Below, piece after piece: positions 10,001 through 18,000 of a stretch of DNA of 37,001 nt (its first letter is position 1; each line of letters opens with the position of its first letter). The notes below the pieces were generated by a model. It saw only the letters and a list, made by a program, of their open reading frames with translations. It was not told the origin of the DNA and did no database searches. Source of the DNA: Akkermansia muciniphila (GTDB taxonomy: Bacteria; Verrucomicrobiota; Verrucomicrobiia; Limisphaerales; UBA9464); the NCBI GenBank assembly GCA_945898055.1, contig CAMDGV010000042.1, positions 1 to 37,001 of the forward strand, in the 5' to 3' direction. A program made the position numbers and the translations under genes.

Positions 10001-10301
10001 TCTCCCCAGATGTCTCCGAGAATCGTCCCCCAGTCACACCTTCAATCACAATTCCTCGATCCAAGCGAATCCGAGCCCTCCTAAAATCAAGGTCAAGCCC
10101 CTCGGTTCGCAGACGCCCAAGTAAGGCATCTTTAGCAAAGGGAGGGAGGCCAATCTGGTTCAAATGGTATCCGGCGTAGATCAGCGTCAGTAAAACAAAA
10201 TAACCTGTCCTACGGCTCCAACGGAAAGTGCGACGCACAAACCGAATGAAAACCCCAGCGCGCCGAGACCACGAAATTTTCTTTAGATTTTCCGTTTTCA
10301 C
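7080..10301 (-). CDS. Giant AsmA-like membrane-anchored protein
   Basis: The 1073-residue product has a basic N-terminus, one membrane anchor (~residues 34-50) and a long, repetitive beta-strand-rich periplasmic part. The last ~170 residues match the AsmA-like C-terminal region: ISGQLKITEG, GSAQLRDGYLWDQPLFGALSQ, FSEGAAHFKIDSGRL, then a hydrophobic end VPLLGPVASIVLIPFEKLLQFKVGGSL. AsmA/TamB/YhdP-type proteins form bridge-like grooves that carry phospholipids between inner and outer membranes. The start overlaps the stop of the DUF4340 gene by 4 bp (ATGA), so the two are coupled. Specific subfamily is uncertain; membership in the AsmA-like superfamily is well supported. Confidence 0.82.
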   Translation of the reverse strand: MKTENLKKISWSRRAGVFIRFVRRTFRWSRRTGYFVLLTLIYAGYHLNQIGLPPFAKDALLGRLRTEGLDLDFRRARIRLDRGIVIEGVTGGRFSETSGETLGERVSADELEVDLDWRKLLRFESGLRGVRIHGGRITLPVGETNEPARLFELTVDEGSLRFMGPHFWSLEELQGTCLGLRFTAMGTLTNVVLAKSDSVRPIKDFRPIKRGLARLMKEVERSVFRQPPRLTANFRVDIADLTQSAGSIRLKADDIQWDQAAFESLVLSAELNPFGNARERLQAAVVFESGPTTLLKGSVGALRLETRFEAVPDGSTLVTGGWELSAKSLNWDGNKVGSLKLKGSSDAVLAPLGATLRWKLGASPKVETAHAFRSRAVLEVSDLELTNRVASPSCTVELEADHSHLGWIRSRVGLKFSELKSRELTSGPLRLDLLLNPALKSVTGLPETVMWDWLGAIELQVATVIERGTMPDLVMDQVSVGAAWSGGVVSLKKLDARLFGGQLEGSGTLDAVTRQVSLEFRSDADPAGVKPLLREASRRWVGQFDWTKTGAPQIAGRLRMTLPPWVNKPENWQGTLQDSLRLAGSFSGGPFQFRGIGGETVKGTFNYSNRVWRIRDLQATAGSGRVALDYDGDERTKDYWFSVRSEMDPSIVLPLFPEPRIRRVFAEIKLNQPPSIQAEIRGRWFEPERIGIRGTARVNDLSFRGEHLDRLDAVLGYTNLFLSVGQASFLDGKQNCTVEGFAYDIEAGLISFTNAVSTFLPSRVTQVIGSKVQQTMKPYIFDEPATIRANGVIGIRGDPTLNNIRFDVESAPKFRWWKFVTTGISGSVLSLGPLLVVSNLHAGFHGGRLDGVLEFDLGLGASTTFRIDTVITNANLKSLIRDLSTQSNRTDGVISGQLKITEGEASSMSSWKGIGSAQLRDGYLWDQPLFGALSQVMSGVSSGMGKTRFSEGAAHFKIDSGRLLTRDLRLRSPSMRLAFVGSIGFERDLDMIVQGALFREVPLLGPVASIVLIPFEKLLQFKVGGSLEKPITQPAHIPSLLFVPLNPIGTFLELLPEPKGAAPLVNPVPSIGQ

Positions 10302-12124
10302 GGTGGGCTACCCGAATCAACGGCCGTCACTGCACTCAACCACGGGCCAACATACTCTTGATAAATTTGGAGAGGAAACTGAGTGAGCACACCTTCCGGT
10401 TCCTCGTCAAATCGAGCTAAGACAAACTGGTTAACCGCATTGGGCCGACCTCCAAAGTGCAGGTTAAGACTTCTAAATGGGCCTCCTTCTTTTAATACGA
10501 GAGTCAGCGAATGACCGACTTGGGCAAAGGCAAACTGTTTTAGTGCCGTGGAGTCCGGTTCCGGAAAACGACCTCCCGCCGCTCGGCTTAACCGATATAA
10601 ACACTCGTCTATCGCCGGATCAGCTAGGGTCGCCCCAATCGAGACAGAACCATCCCAATGACCCGAGGCCGTTCGATTCAAAATCCGCAATCGCCCCTGA
10701 TGACGTATTTCAATCCGAATAGTATTGGTCGGGTCAAAGGCAAAATCGCGCAACTGAGCCGCCGTGACTGGCAGGATGGAAAAGTCACCCGCTGGAACCT
10801 CATAAACGCCCGATTCATCCGAGCGCCGCGCATAAACTCGACGCCCATCGGTTGTGGGTGTCCCGAACTCGAGACGAGCAATCGAGCGTCGGGCGATTCC
10901 CCCCGTTAAAGAGCCGGTTCCATTCGCCGAAAATTCGTAGGTTCGCAGTGGATTATTCAAACCATATCGAGTCAGGTCGGTTGCTAAGTCATCGGCGAAT
11001 GTATCAATCTGTAATCCCACAAAACGCCGCAAGACATCGCGCATCACCAGCGGATCGGCAAGGAAACGCCGTGGTGCGGTTGTAACCCAATTGGTTCCCT
11101 CTCGATCGACTATAAATTGGTTCGTACCAATTCCCATAGCAATCCGAGTCACCCCAGCAACCGAGGGTAAAAATCGACGGTCACGAAAGGAAGCGAGCGG
11201 TTGACGCAAAAGATCGGTGATCGAATTAGTTACAATAACAATATTGCCCGGACCGACGCGCCGCACAAACAGTTCTCCGGGGCGGTTGCTCGAGATGCCG
11301 CCTATCTGAAGACGAATTAGTTCGTTGGTTCCCTTTTTTAAGGCCACTTGCACCGCTGGCTTTGCCAACCCGAAGTCTTCTGCAGCCGCCATCGAATCGG
11401 TTACGAAAGAAGTTACAGACAATCCTGCGAGTTCCGTCAGCATCCGATTGATTTGCTCGGAATTAGCCCGAGCTAACAAGGGTCGGATCAATGTCCAAAC
11501 CCCATTGGTTGCACGGACGGCTTCAAATCCAGTGGTCCCCGAGACCTCCAATCGATCAAAATCATCCGTTTGACCGGCCAGCAACCGGTGATCTCGCCAC
11601 CCATCAACCGTGGTTGGTATCGCCCCCAAAATGCGAGCGTCGGCAGTGAAAACCCCGTCCTCACCGACCCGTTGAAAATAGACTTGATTACCCAAAGCTG
11701 TTTTAGCTCCTATGCGAATGAGGGTTAAACCCGACCGCGAACGAAGGGTCAAAACATCGGGATTGACTAGTCCAAAGGCCTCCATCGCACCGGGTTTTGT
11801 CGCTAACTCTGCTGAACTCAAATGGGTCCGCGGCACCATTGCTCCTAAGGATTCCAAAAAGCTCTCCACCGCAGCCGACTGAGCCGGATAAAACACGGGG
11901 GCCTGAAGCCACCATTGCGCGTTCGTTCGTACCAATCGCGCTGCGGTATGCGCTCCCAGAATTTCAATTTCCAGTATCTCACGATGATCAATACGCCGGA
12001 AACGCACCTCCTGATCCCCTTTTCCGACCACAGCAATCAAAGCAGCTCGTCGGTCAGTTAGATAAATCCAACCGCCCAACAGGAGAGCTGCTATCAATAA
12101 GATGCACGTTGAACGTCCCTTCAT
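10298..12124 (-). CDS. DUF4340 domain-containing protein
   Basis: The 608-residue product has an N-terminal membrane segment (~residues 6-22, CILLIAALLLGGWIYL) and a long extracytoplasmic part made of repeated beta-rich units, each with the pattern of DUF4340: LVRTNAQWWLQAP, GVWTLIRPLLARANSEQINRML, TNWVTTAPRRFLADPLVMRD, with recurring FGLxxP phrases (AFGLVNPDV, DFGLAKPAV, YGLNNPLR). DUF4340 proteins are routinely encoded with GldG-like ABC auxiliary proteins, as here. The start lies 1 bp after the GldG-like stop and the end overlaps the AsmA-like start. It probably forms the periplasmic part of the ABC complex; its substrate is unknown. Confidence 0.85.
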   Translation of the reverse strand: MKGRSTCILLIAALLLGGWIYLTDRRAALIAVVGKGDQEVRFRRIDHREILEIEILGAHTAARLVRTNAQWWLQAPVFYPAQSAAVESFLESLGAMVPRTHLSSAELATKPGAMEAFGLVNPDVLTLRSRSGLTLIRIGAKTALGNQVYFQRVGEDGVFTADARILGAIPTTVDGWRDHRLLAGQTDDFDRLEVSGTTGFEAVRATNGVWTLIRPLLARANSEQINRMLTELAGLSVTSFVTDSMAAAEDFGLAKPAVQVALKKGTNELIRLQIGGISSNRPGELFVRRVGPGNIVIVTNSITDLLRQPLASFRDRRFLPSVAGVTRIAMGIGTNQFIVDREGTNWVTTAPRRFLADPLVMRDVLRRFVGLQIDTFADDLATDLTRYGLNNPLRTYEFSANGTGSLTGGIARRSIARLEFGTPTTDGRRVYARRSDESGVYEVPAGDFSILPVTAAQLRDFAFDPTNTIRIEIRHQGRLRILNRTASGHWDGSVSIGATLADPAIDECLYRLSRAAGGRFPEPDSTALKQFAFAQVGHSLTLVLKEGGPFRSLNLHFGGRPNAVNQFVLARFDEEPEGVLTQFPLQIYQEYVGPWLSAVTAVDSGSPP

Positions 12125-12125
12125 G

Positions 12126-13634
12126 TTATGTCCGCCTCCGTAGCCAAATCAAAAAACCAAGTCCTAACACTCCGCCCGGCAGAACTCCCAGCAAAATGAG
12201 ATTCATTAAACGCATCTGACGTGCCGTAAAGTTGAGTCTGTATTCGCTAATCACCCGCGGCCCAATCGCCAGGGCCTGCTGACGATCCAGCAACCAGTTC
12301 ACACACAGTGCCGCAAATTCTCGATTGGCCGCACTATTGATTGGGCCGTTCGCCAGAAGGGATGCGTCCCCGAGCACAATCAATCGAGAGGTTCCTCGAG
12401 CCGCATTTAATCCCAGTGCACCGCCCTTTTCTGAAGCCACCGCCATGGGAACCTCACCGCGTCGATCGCGTCCCTCCACAAAACTTAACTGTCGGCCGTC
12501 AAACTCCGACATCGTTCGCCCCTCTGGCCCTGTGGTAATCAAGGCGACTGTCTTCGGTGCGTCCGCCGACAATCGTTCCGCTGGAATAGGAACAACAACC
12601 CTCGGCGCTTGGAAGTGCACCGAAGCTTTGGCACGGGTCAAAGGTATGGTGATCGGATGAGATCCGAATCTCGTGGCAAGAACATCAAATCCCCTCAACG
12701 AATTCTCAGCGTCCGCCGCAAATTGAGAGGGCAAATAAACACCCCAAGCCTCCATTAATTCCTCTAATCCACCCCGTTTCCGAAGGGTTTCCATCGGTAA
12801 TGTCACTAACATCCGTCCTCCATTGGATAAAAAGGAAGCCATCGCCGCTGTTTCAGCCGGGTTCAAGGATTGAACAGGGCCAGCTACCACTAACAACGAG
12901 CAGTCGGCCGGAATGCCCACCGCAGCGTTGGTTAACTCGCGGGTCTCTACATTTTTTTCTCCCAGCAAACGAACCAAACGCGTGTGACCTCGTGAATCAT
13001 CCTCTGATCCGGGATCCACTTCGCCGTGACCTTGTAAAAAGTAGGCCCGCTGTAAAACCCCTTCCGCCAATCCAGCCAAAGCAGAGGTAAATAACGCTTC
13101 ACCTCGAAATGCAACCCGGCGAATCTCATCGTTTCGGCCGGACAGCATCCTCTTAACGTCCGCATTAAAGACCGACATCTCCGAATCATCCACCGTTCGG
13201 AAACGTCCTCCGCCCGCATCAAAAACTACGAGGTCTCCCACATTTTTGTTTAATCCATACTGTGTCTTAATCGCCGTGGCCAAGGCTGGATCGCGCACAT
13301 AATCGACCGTCTGAATCCGTAATCGAGGTGACCTCAAAGCATATTCACGCAAAAGGGTGTCGACGTGTCTGTACAGATCTGATTCCGGACTAAACAAGAC
13401 CACGACCTTCACCTCATTGGTCAACAGTGCCAAGGTGGATACGGTCAACGGAGAGACCTGAGGACGTCGGGAGGACAAAAGATCGTAACGCCAATGCAGT
13501 CGGGTTGCCGCCAAATAATTCACCATTAAAACCAAGGCTAACATTCCTAAAATCCCGCCGACTACGGTCAATCCAGTCCACCAAAATCGGCCGGATTCAT
13601 AGCTGCTTCGCTCCGGTTCTGGATTCATTTCCAC
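12126..13634 (-). CDS. GldG-family ABC transporter auxiliary protein
   Basis: The 502-residue product has an N-terminal membrane segment (~residues 21-45), a large extracytoplasmic domain of the ABC_transp_aux/GldG type (VKVVVLFSPESDLYRHVDTLLREYA; GDLVVFDAGGGRFRTVDD; YFLQGHGEVDPGSEDDSRG), a ThuA-like segment (LLVVAGPVQSLNPAETAAM, LSNGGRMLVTL) and a C-terminal membrane segment followed by RRRT. This is the usual layout: TM, auxiliary domain, TM. It overlaps the permease gene by 10 bp. In Bacteroidetes the homologue belongs to the GldAFG transporter linked to gliding; here only the family relation is claimed, and nothing shows gliding. Confidence 0.88.
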   Translation of the reverse strand: MEMNPEPERSSYESGRFWWTGLTVVGGILGMLALVLMVNYLAATRLHWRYDLLSSRRPQVSPLTVSTLALLTNEVKVVVLFSPESDLYRHVDTLLREYALRSPRLRIQTVDYVRDPALATAIKTQYGLNKNVGDLVVFDAGGGRFRTVDDSEMSVFNADVKRMLSGRNDEIRRVAFRGEALFTSALAGLAEGVLQRAYFLQGHGEVDPGSEDDSRGHTRLVRLLGEKNVETRELTNAAVGIPADCSLLVVAGPVQSLNPAETAAMASFLSNGGRMLVTLPMETLRKRGGLEELMEAWGVYLPSQFAADAENSLRGFDVLATRFGSHPITIPLTRAKASVHFQAPRVVVPIPAERLSADAPKTVALITTGPEGRTMSEFDGRQLSFVEGRDRRGEVPMAVASEKGGALGLNAARGTSRLIVLGDASLLANGPINSAANREFAALCVNWLLDRQQALAIGPRVISEYRLNFTARQMRLMNLILLGVLPGGVLGLGFLIWLRRRT

Positions 13635-14377
13635 CTCCTCATTTCCACCACTCGATGGGTTAAAAATAAAAAGAAAATCGTCACACTCAGGTGAAAGACC
13701 ACGGCTCGTCCATCGATCATCCCACGAGCAAAATCAACCATGTGGTGGGTGACCGAAATATGATCGAGGATCCGTCCCCACCGCTCACTCGATGCCCCGG
13801 TATCTGGTCTCAAGCTCGATGCCCAAACTCCGATCCCGATCAAGAGAGAGGTCATCGCGGCGATAATTTGGCTGCGAGTCAAGGACGAGGCAAAGAGGCC
13901 CGCCGAAAGATAGGTTCCCCCAACAAAGGCAATCCCCAGGAGAGATCCACTCAAGGCTAATGGATCCAAAAATTCGGCTTGACCGCTCACTTGCCGAAGC
14001 CCAAGCAACACCCCAAACATCGGCAACCACGAGAGAAGAAAAAACAAAAAGGCACCGGTAAACTTTGCCAACACGACTTGCCAATCTCCCACGGGTGCGG
14101 TCATTAAGGATTCATAAGTGCCCAACGCTTTTTCCGCAGCAAAGGATCGCATGGTAATGACCGGGGTCATCAAAATAAGGATCAACCAAAAAATGAGGCC
14201 CTCGGAAAAAAACATCTCTGTAATCGGGGCATCGGTGCGGTCGGAGTTCAACCGGACCATCAGATCCATCAGCCCACCCCCGGCCAGCAAGAGGCTGAAA
14301 GACACGACCACGTAACCTGTCAAAGCGTTAAAAGCGATTCCCAGTTCACGGCGTACCAAGGCAAAAAAGACTCCCAT
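13625..14377 (-). CDS. ABC-2 type transporter permease (GldF-like)
   Basis: The 250-residue membrane protein has about six transmembrane segments typical of ABC-2 permeases, beginning with the hallmark VRRELGIAFNALTGYVVVSFSLLLAGG and containing FAAEKALGTYESLMTAPVGDWQVVLAKF, the conserved ABC-2 loop near residues 75-105. It starts 1 bp after the ATPase gene stop and overlaps the GldG-like gene by 10 bp. It provides the membrane channel for the ATPase. Substrate unknown. Confidence 0.9.
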   Translation of the reverse strand: MGVFFALVRRELGIAFNALTGYVVVSFSLLLAGGGLMDLMVRLNSDRTDAPITEMFFSEGLIFWLILILMTPVITMRSFAAEKALGTYESLMTAPVGDWQVVLAKFTGAFLFFLLSWLPMFGVLLGLRQVSGQAEFLDPLALSGSLLGIAFVGGTYLSAGLFASSLTRSQIIAAMTSLLIGIGVWASSLRPDTGASSERWGRILDHISVTHHMVDFARGMIDGRAVVFHLSVTIFFLFLTHRVVEMRRWK

Positions 14378-14378
14378 A

Positions 14379-15344
14379 TCAACGCCCCTGCCCTTTCTGG
14401 CGCCGAGTTAAATGAATGAAAATATCCTCTAACGATTGGCGGGTCCGGGTTAACTCACGCAGCGCCCATCCTTGTTGTCGGGCTAACTCCCAGATTAAGG
14501 GCCTTAAATCAATCCCTCCTCTTGCACTTACTGACACGCGAAGATAATCCCCTGCTGCTGCCGAAATATCAAAAGATTCAATCTCCGGCAGATCACGCAA
14601 AGTATCCCGAACCGACTCCACGGTCGCAGCAATCTCGGCGACAACTCGACTGTCTTGGCTAAAACGATTCTCCAAATCTTCCACCCGATCGTCCGCCAGA
14701 ATCTGCCCTTGATTCAAAATTAAGACTCGTGAACAGGTCATCTCAACTTCCGACAAAATATGGGTCGATAATAAAACGGTGTGATTCTTTCCCAAATCCT
14801 TAATCAAGGCGCGAACCGCCCGAATTTGGTGAGGATCTAATCCAATGGTGGGTTCATCTAAAATAATGAGATCGGGCTCGTGTACCAAGGCATCAGCTAA
14901 TCCCACCCTCTGTTTGTATCCCTTGGATAGTTGACCAATAATTCGCTTGGAAACATCTCTCAATCCACATTGGTCGATCACACAATCGACGCGATTCCGA
15001 CTCGCCCCAAATCCGAGTCCTTTAAGTCGGGCGCGAAACTTCAAATAATCACGCACGCGCATATCTAGGTGCAACGGGTTGTTCTCCGGCATATAGCCGA
15101 TCCGACGCCGAACTTCGTCGGGTTCATGAAAAACATCGTAACCAGCAATCTTCACCGTCCCGCTGGTCGCAGGCATGAAGGAAGATAAAATCCGCATCGT
15201 GGTTGATTTACCCGCGCCGTTTGGACCCAGGAATCCAACAATCTCGCCACGACCGACCCGAAAGGAAATACCATCCACTGCAATCCGGCCGGGATAGTGC
15301 TTGGTGAGGTCTCGAACCTCGATCATAGGACTCGTATCCAACAT
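14379..15344 (-). CDS. ABC transporter ATP-binding protein (GldA-like)
   Basis: This 321-residue ATPase has Walker A GPNGAGKST (~38-46 of the product), Q-loop region YMPENNPLH, signature LSKGYKQR, Walker B LIILDEPTIGLDP and the H-loop LLSTHILSE. A ~90-residue C-terminal regulatory domain follows, as in GldA/YadG-type exporters. It is the first gene of a tight operon with permease, GldG-like, DUF4340, AsmA-like and pgl genes. I kept the ATG at 15344; the ATG at 15326 (MIEVRDLTK) is an equally good start and begins at the usual conserved sequence. Neither has an obvious Shine-Dalgarno sequence. Confidence 0.93.
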   Translation of the reverse strand: MLDTSPMIEVRDLTKHYPGRIAVDGISFRVGRGEIVGFLGPNGAGKSTTMRILSSFMPATSGTVKIAGYDVFHEPDEVRRRIGYMPENNPLHLDMRVRDYLKFRARLKGLGFGASRNRVDCVIDQCGLRDVSKRIIGQLSKGYKQRVGLADALVHEPDLIILDEPTIGLDPHQIRAVRALIKDLGKNHTVLLSTHILSEVEMTCSRVLILNQGQILADDRVEDLENRFSQDSRVVAEIAATVESVRDTLRDLPEIESFDISAAAGDYLRVSVSARGGIDLRPLIWELARQQGWALRELTRTRQSLEDIFIHLTRRQKGQGR

Positions 15345-15480
15345 CGTGTGTTTGTCTGTGAAAACTAATCACCAAACCAGCGAACAGAAACCTTAAAGTC
15401 CAAATTTTCCGACTGAATTTTCCACCCGCCATTTACCGTCCCTTTAAAATAACCGATCAAAAAGAAGACGACCGCAATCT

Positions 15481-16368
15481 TTACCGACTTCGAACGAGAG
15501 CCACCACTCCCATCACCGCCACCATCCCCCCGAGCAGGGACTGTTTGGTGGGGCGTTCACCTTCCAGCCAATAGGCGAGCGGCACAACCGCCAAGGGAGC
15601 CATCGCCACGATCGGCAGGACTTCAGCAATTGGATGATTCGCCAATGCCCACTGATAACAGACAACCCCAAAACACGGTCCCGCCACGGCATTGCCTGCC
15701 ACCCATTGCCACCCTTTCGCCAATCCTGGCCGTAGTGGCGGTAATTCTCCCTTCTTTAAGGCCACCCAGTACCAAAGGGCCGCCGCTAGAACTCCAGCGA
15801 TGGCGCGTTGAAAGGAGACCGTCAGCGGATTTGCCGGAGTCCCTTCTAGTCGCGCGAGTTCAAATCCATAACGACTCAAAACAGCCCCTCCAGCCTGTCC
15901 GCCAGCCGCGATCAAACCAAAGATCAACCCAGACCTCCCCCAAAGCAGTATCGCTGACTCCCCTCGTTTCGGTGCCAGTGCCACTGCAACACCCAGCAGA
16001 ATAATCATTCCGGCTGCTGACTGAGCCCAACCCGGTGAGTGCCCGAGCCACGCCCATTCGATCCCAACTCCAATGGGCGCCGCCAAACACTGGGTCATTA
16101 GTGAGGTCAACCTGGAACCTAAGCGCGGGAGGGCCAAAAAAACGCCGGTATCTCCCACCCCATATCCAACCACTCCACTCCAAAAAAACCAAACCAAACA
16201 CGGACCGGTCAGGCCCCCTCCCCATCCCAATGCCAAAACACATAAGAGGCTGACCGATAGAGTTTGCCTCCAGAAGTTCGCTCCGGCTGAACCCAGAAAA
16301 CTCACCGATCGACGCGCACTCACCGCCGAAACCGCGAAGAGCAGCAGTGCCAAGACAGCAGGGATCAT
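15481..16368 (-). CDS. EamA/DMT-superfamily permease
   Basis: This 295-residue, strongly hydrophobic protein has two EamA-like halves, each of about five membrane segments. The first half contains FWSGVVGYGVGDTGVFLALPRLGSR and the second contains SFQRAIAGVLAAALWYW, FGVVCYQWALANHPIAEVLPI and APLAVVPLAYWLEGERPTKQSLLGG, the typical end of DMT exporters. It probably moves a small metabolite across the inner membrane; the substrate cannot be told from sequence. It lies 55 bp after rpe on the same strand and may be co-transcribed with it. Confidence 0.85.
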   Translation of the reverse strand: MIPAVLALLLFAVSAVSARRSVSFLGSAGANFWRQTLSVSLLCVLALGWGGGLTGPCLVWFFWSGVVGYGVGDTGVFLALPRLGSRLTSLMTQCLAAPIGVGIEWAWLGHSPGWAQSAAGMIILLGVAVALAPKRGESAILLWGRSGLIFGLIAAGGQAGGAVLSRYGFELARLEGTPANPLTVSFQRAIAGVLAAALWYWVALKKGELPPLRPGLAKGWQWVAGNAVAGPCFGVVCYQWALANHPIAEVLPIVAMAPLAVVPLAYWLEGERPTKQSLLGGMVAVMGVVALVRSR

Positions 16369-16423
16369 CGGAACGAACTCCGTAAGACCTCAAAAAACAC
16401 CGTATTTGGGCTCCAAACAGGCA

Positions 16424-17095
16424 TCAGACCCCATCACCTGCTGCTCGTTTCAAGGTGGCCCTGAGTGAGCGCACAGCCTGTCCCAGATTTCGTTTCTTAA
16501 ACAAGAATGTCCCCGCAACAAAAGTATCGGCACCCACTCGAACACATTCCGCACCGGTGACGTCGTTCACCCCGCCATCAACCTCAATCCGGAACTTTAA
16601 TCCAAGTTCTCGCCGCCAAAGTGCCACTTGCTGGATCTTAGGGACACATTCCTCGATAAAAGACTGCCCGCCAAAGCCTGGATTAACCGTCATAATCAAC
16701 ACCAAATCTACCTGATGAAGGAAAGGTTTGATTGAAGCAATATTTGTCGGTGGATTGATGGCGATTCCTACTTTGCAACCCAAAGAGCGAATCTTCCAAA
16801 ACAGAGGCACCACTTGCTCACCTAATTCAACATGAATGGTCAATTGATCCGCTCCGGCTTTGCGAAATGGCTCCAGTAAAATCTCCGGCCTTGAACACAT
16901 CAGGTGCACATCGGTCACCCCTTTGAAATGGGGCCGCACAATGCGCAGCACTTCCGGACCAAATGAAATCGTGGGAACAAAATGCCCATCCATAATGTCG
17001 ACATGGAGCCACTCCGCCCCAGAACGTTGGACGCGGGCCGCCTCATGGGCGAAACGGCCAAAGTCCGAAGCAAGAAGGGACGGAGCAATAATCAT
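16424..17095 (-). CDS. rpe: Ribulose-phosphate 3-epimerase
   Basis: This enzyme interconverts ribulose-5-phosphate and xylulose-5-phosphate in the pentose phosphate pathway (cytoplasm). The 223-residue TIM barrel has normal length and all family blocks: the N-terminal APSLLASDF, HVDIMDGHFVP (~31-41, metal-binding His and Asp), DVHLM with the second metal His, MTVNPGFGGQSF (phosphate-binding loop), and IEVDGGV with the catalytic Asp. The start at 17095 gives the canonical MIIAPSLLASD. It sits 75 bp after the SGNH lipoprotein gene. Confidence 0.96.
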   Translation of the reverse strand: MIIAPSLLASDFGRFAHEAARVQRSGAEWLHVDIMDGHFVPTISFGPEVLRIVRPHFKGVTDVHLMCSRPEILLEPFRKAGADQLTIHVELGEQVVPLFWKIRSLGCKVGIAINPPTNIASIKPFLHQVDLVLIMTVNPGFGGQSFIEECVPKIQQVALWRRELGLKFRIEVDGGVNDVTGAECVRVGADTFVAGTFLFKKRNLGQAVRSLRATLKRAAGDGV

Positions 17096-17170
17096 CTAAA
17101 TGGAAATAATGTGTTGTCGACGCATTGGGGTCAAACCCTCTTAATTCTTCAAAAGGGCTTAGGGCACTCT

Positions 17171-17881
17171 TCAAGGGCGAATTGCCTGACAAAGTGTCCG
17201 CGCAATCAAACTCGCCCCCAGCGCATTGGGATGAATCTTGTCGGGGAACATTTCCGGATAACCGGTTAAGGAATCATTGAGATCTACCACCGGCACCTTC
17301 ATGGAATTGCTGACCTCCATCCAAGCGGGAATGACTCCATCCTCCAATGTCTGTGCCGTTATTCCCCATTGATCCCCGTAAATCGGGACGGGTAGGCAGA
17401 CCCAGACCCGAACCTTCACCTTAGAGTTAGTTTTCAAGCTGCTAAAGGAGTTCAGAAAATTTCGCGCCTCTTGTTCAAACGCCTTTTGTCCTTTCCAATT
17501 CTGCGGCTTGGTATCGTTGGTCCCGAGCATGATGATCACCACGTCTGGAACCCACAAAAGAGCCTCTTTGTACTCATCGGTCCCCGAGTAAGGTCGGTCC
17601 CCAGTTCGGCTTAAGGTAGCCCCGCTTAGCCCGAAATTACGAACCTCAAAGCGAGTACCTAGGAGCTCAGCTAATTGGCTGGGATAACAATTTTTCTCGC
17701 GATCTTCAACCCCTGCTCCGTAGGTAATGCTGTCTCCAACACAGGCCACCCGAATGGGCTTCCACGTTCCTTTGCCTTTCTCGTAATCTTCAATCAGCAA
17801 TAAATCGGGACTGATCCGGCGGCGGCAACCCACCGCAAGCGAAGCGGCACCTAGGGCAGTCAGAAAAAATCGGCGATTCAT
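17171..17881 (-). CDS. SGNH/GDSL-family esterase, lipoprotein
   Basis: The 236-residue product has a lipoprotein signal peptide with a twin-arginine-like start (MNRRFFLTALG) and lipobox LAVGC (Cys19). The SGNH catalytic blocks are complete: GDSITYGAG (Ser51), the Gly in NFGLSG, GTND (Asn122) and DKIHPN (Asp214, His217). The family includes esterases and carbohydrate deacetylases; the substrate here is unknown. The product should be anchored to a membrane facing the periplasm. Upstream lies a GlcD-like gene and downstream rpe, both on the same strand. Confidence 0.9.
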   Translation of the reverse strand: MNRRFFLTALGAASLAVGCRRRISPDLLLIEDYEKGKGTWKPIRVACVGDSITYGAGVEDREKNCYPSQLAELLGTRFEVRNFGLSGATLSRTGDRPYSGTDEYKEALLWVPDVVIIMLGTNDTKPQNWKGQKAFEQEARNFLNSFSSLKTNSKVKVRVWVCLPVPIYGDQWGITAQTLEDGVIPAWMEVSNSMKVPVVDLNDSLTGYPEMFPDKIHPNALGASLIARTLCQAIRP

Positions 17882-18000
17882 CCGCCCACATTAAACCTGT
17901 CTCAGTCCTTTCGGAGCAAGCCGCCTGTTGAACTTTTATCGAGATTCTTTGATTCTCTTGCCGCAATTTCAACCGTTTAAATCCTCTCAAATGACTGGTT

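Noticed and set aside
12126-15344. Gliding motility machinery
   Set aside because: GldA/F/G-like transporters exist in many non-gliding bacteria; no other gld or spr genes are present here.
15860-16393. 177-codon minus-strand frame in another phase over the DMT permease gene
   Set aside because: Overlaps a clear EamA permease in the same direction; the product lacks membrane-helix periodicity.
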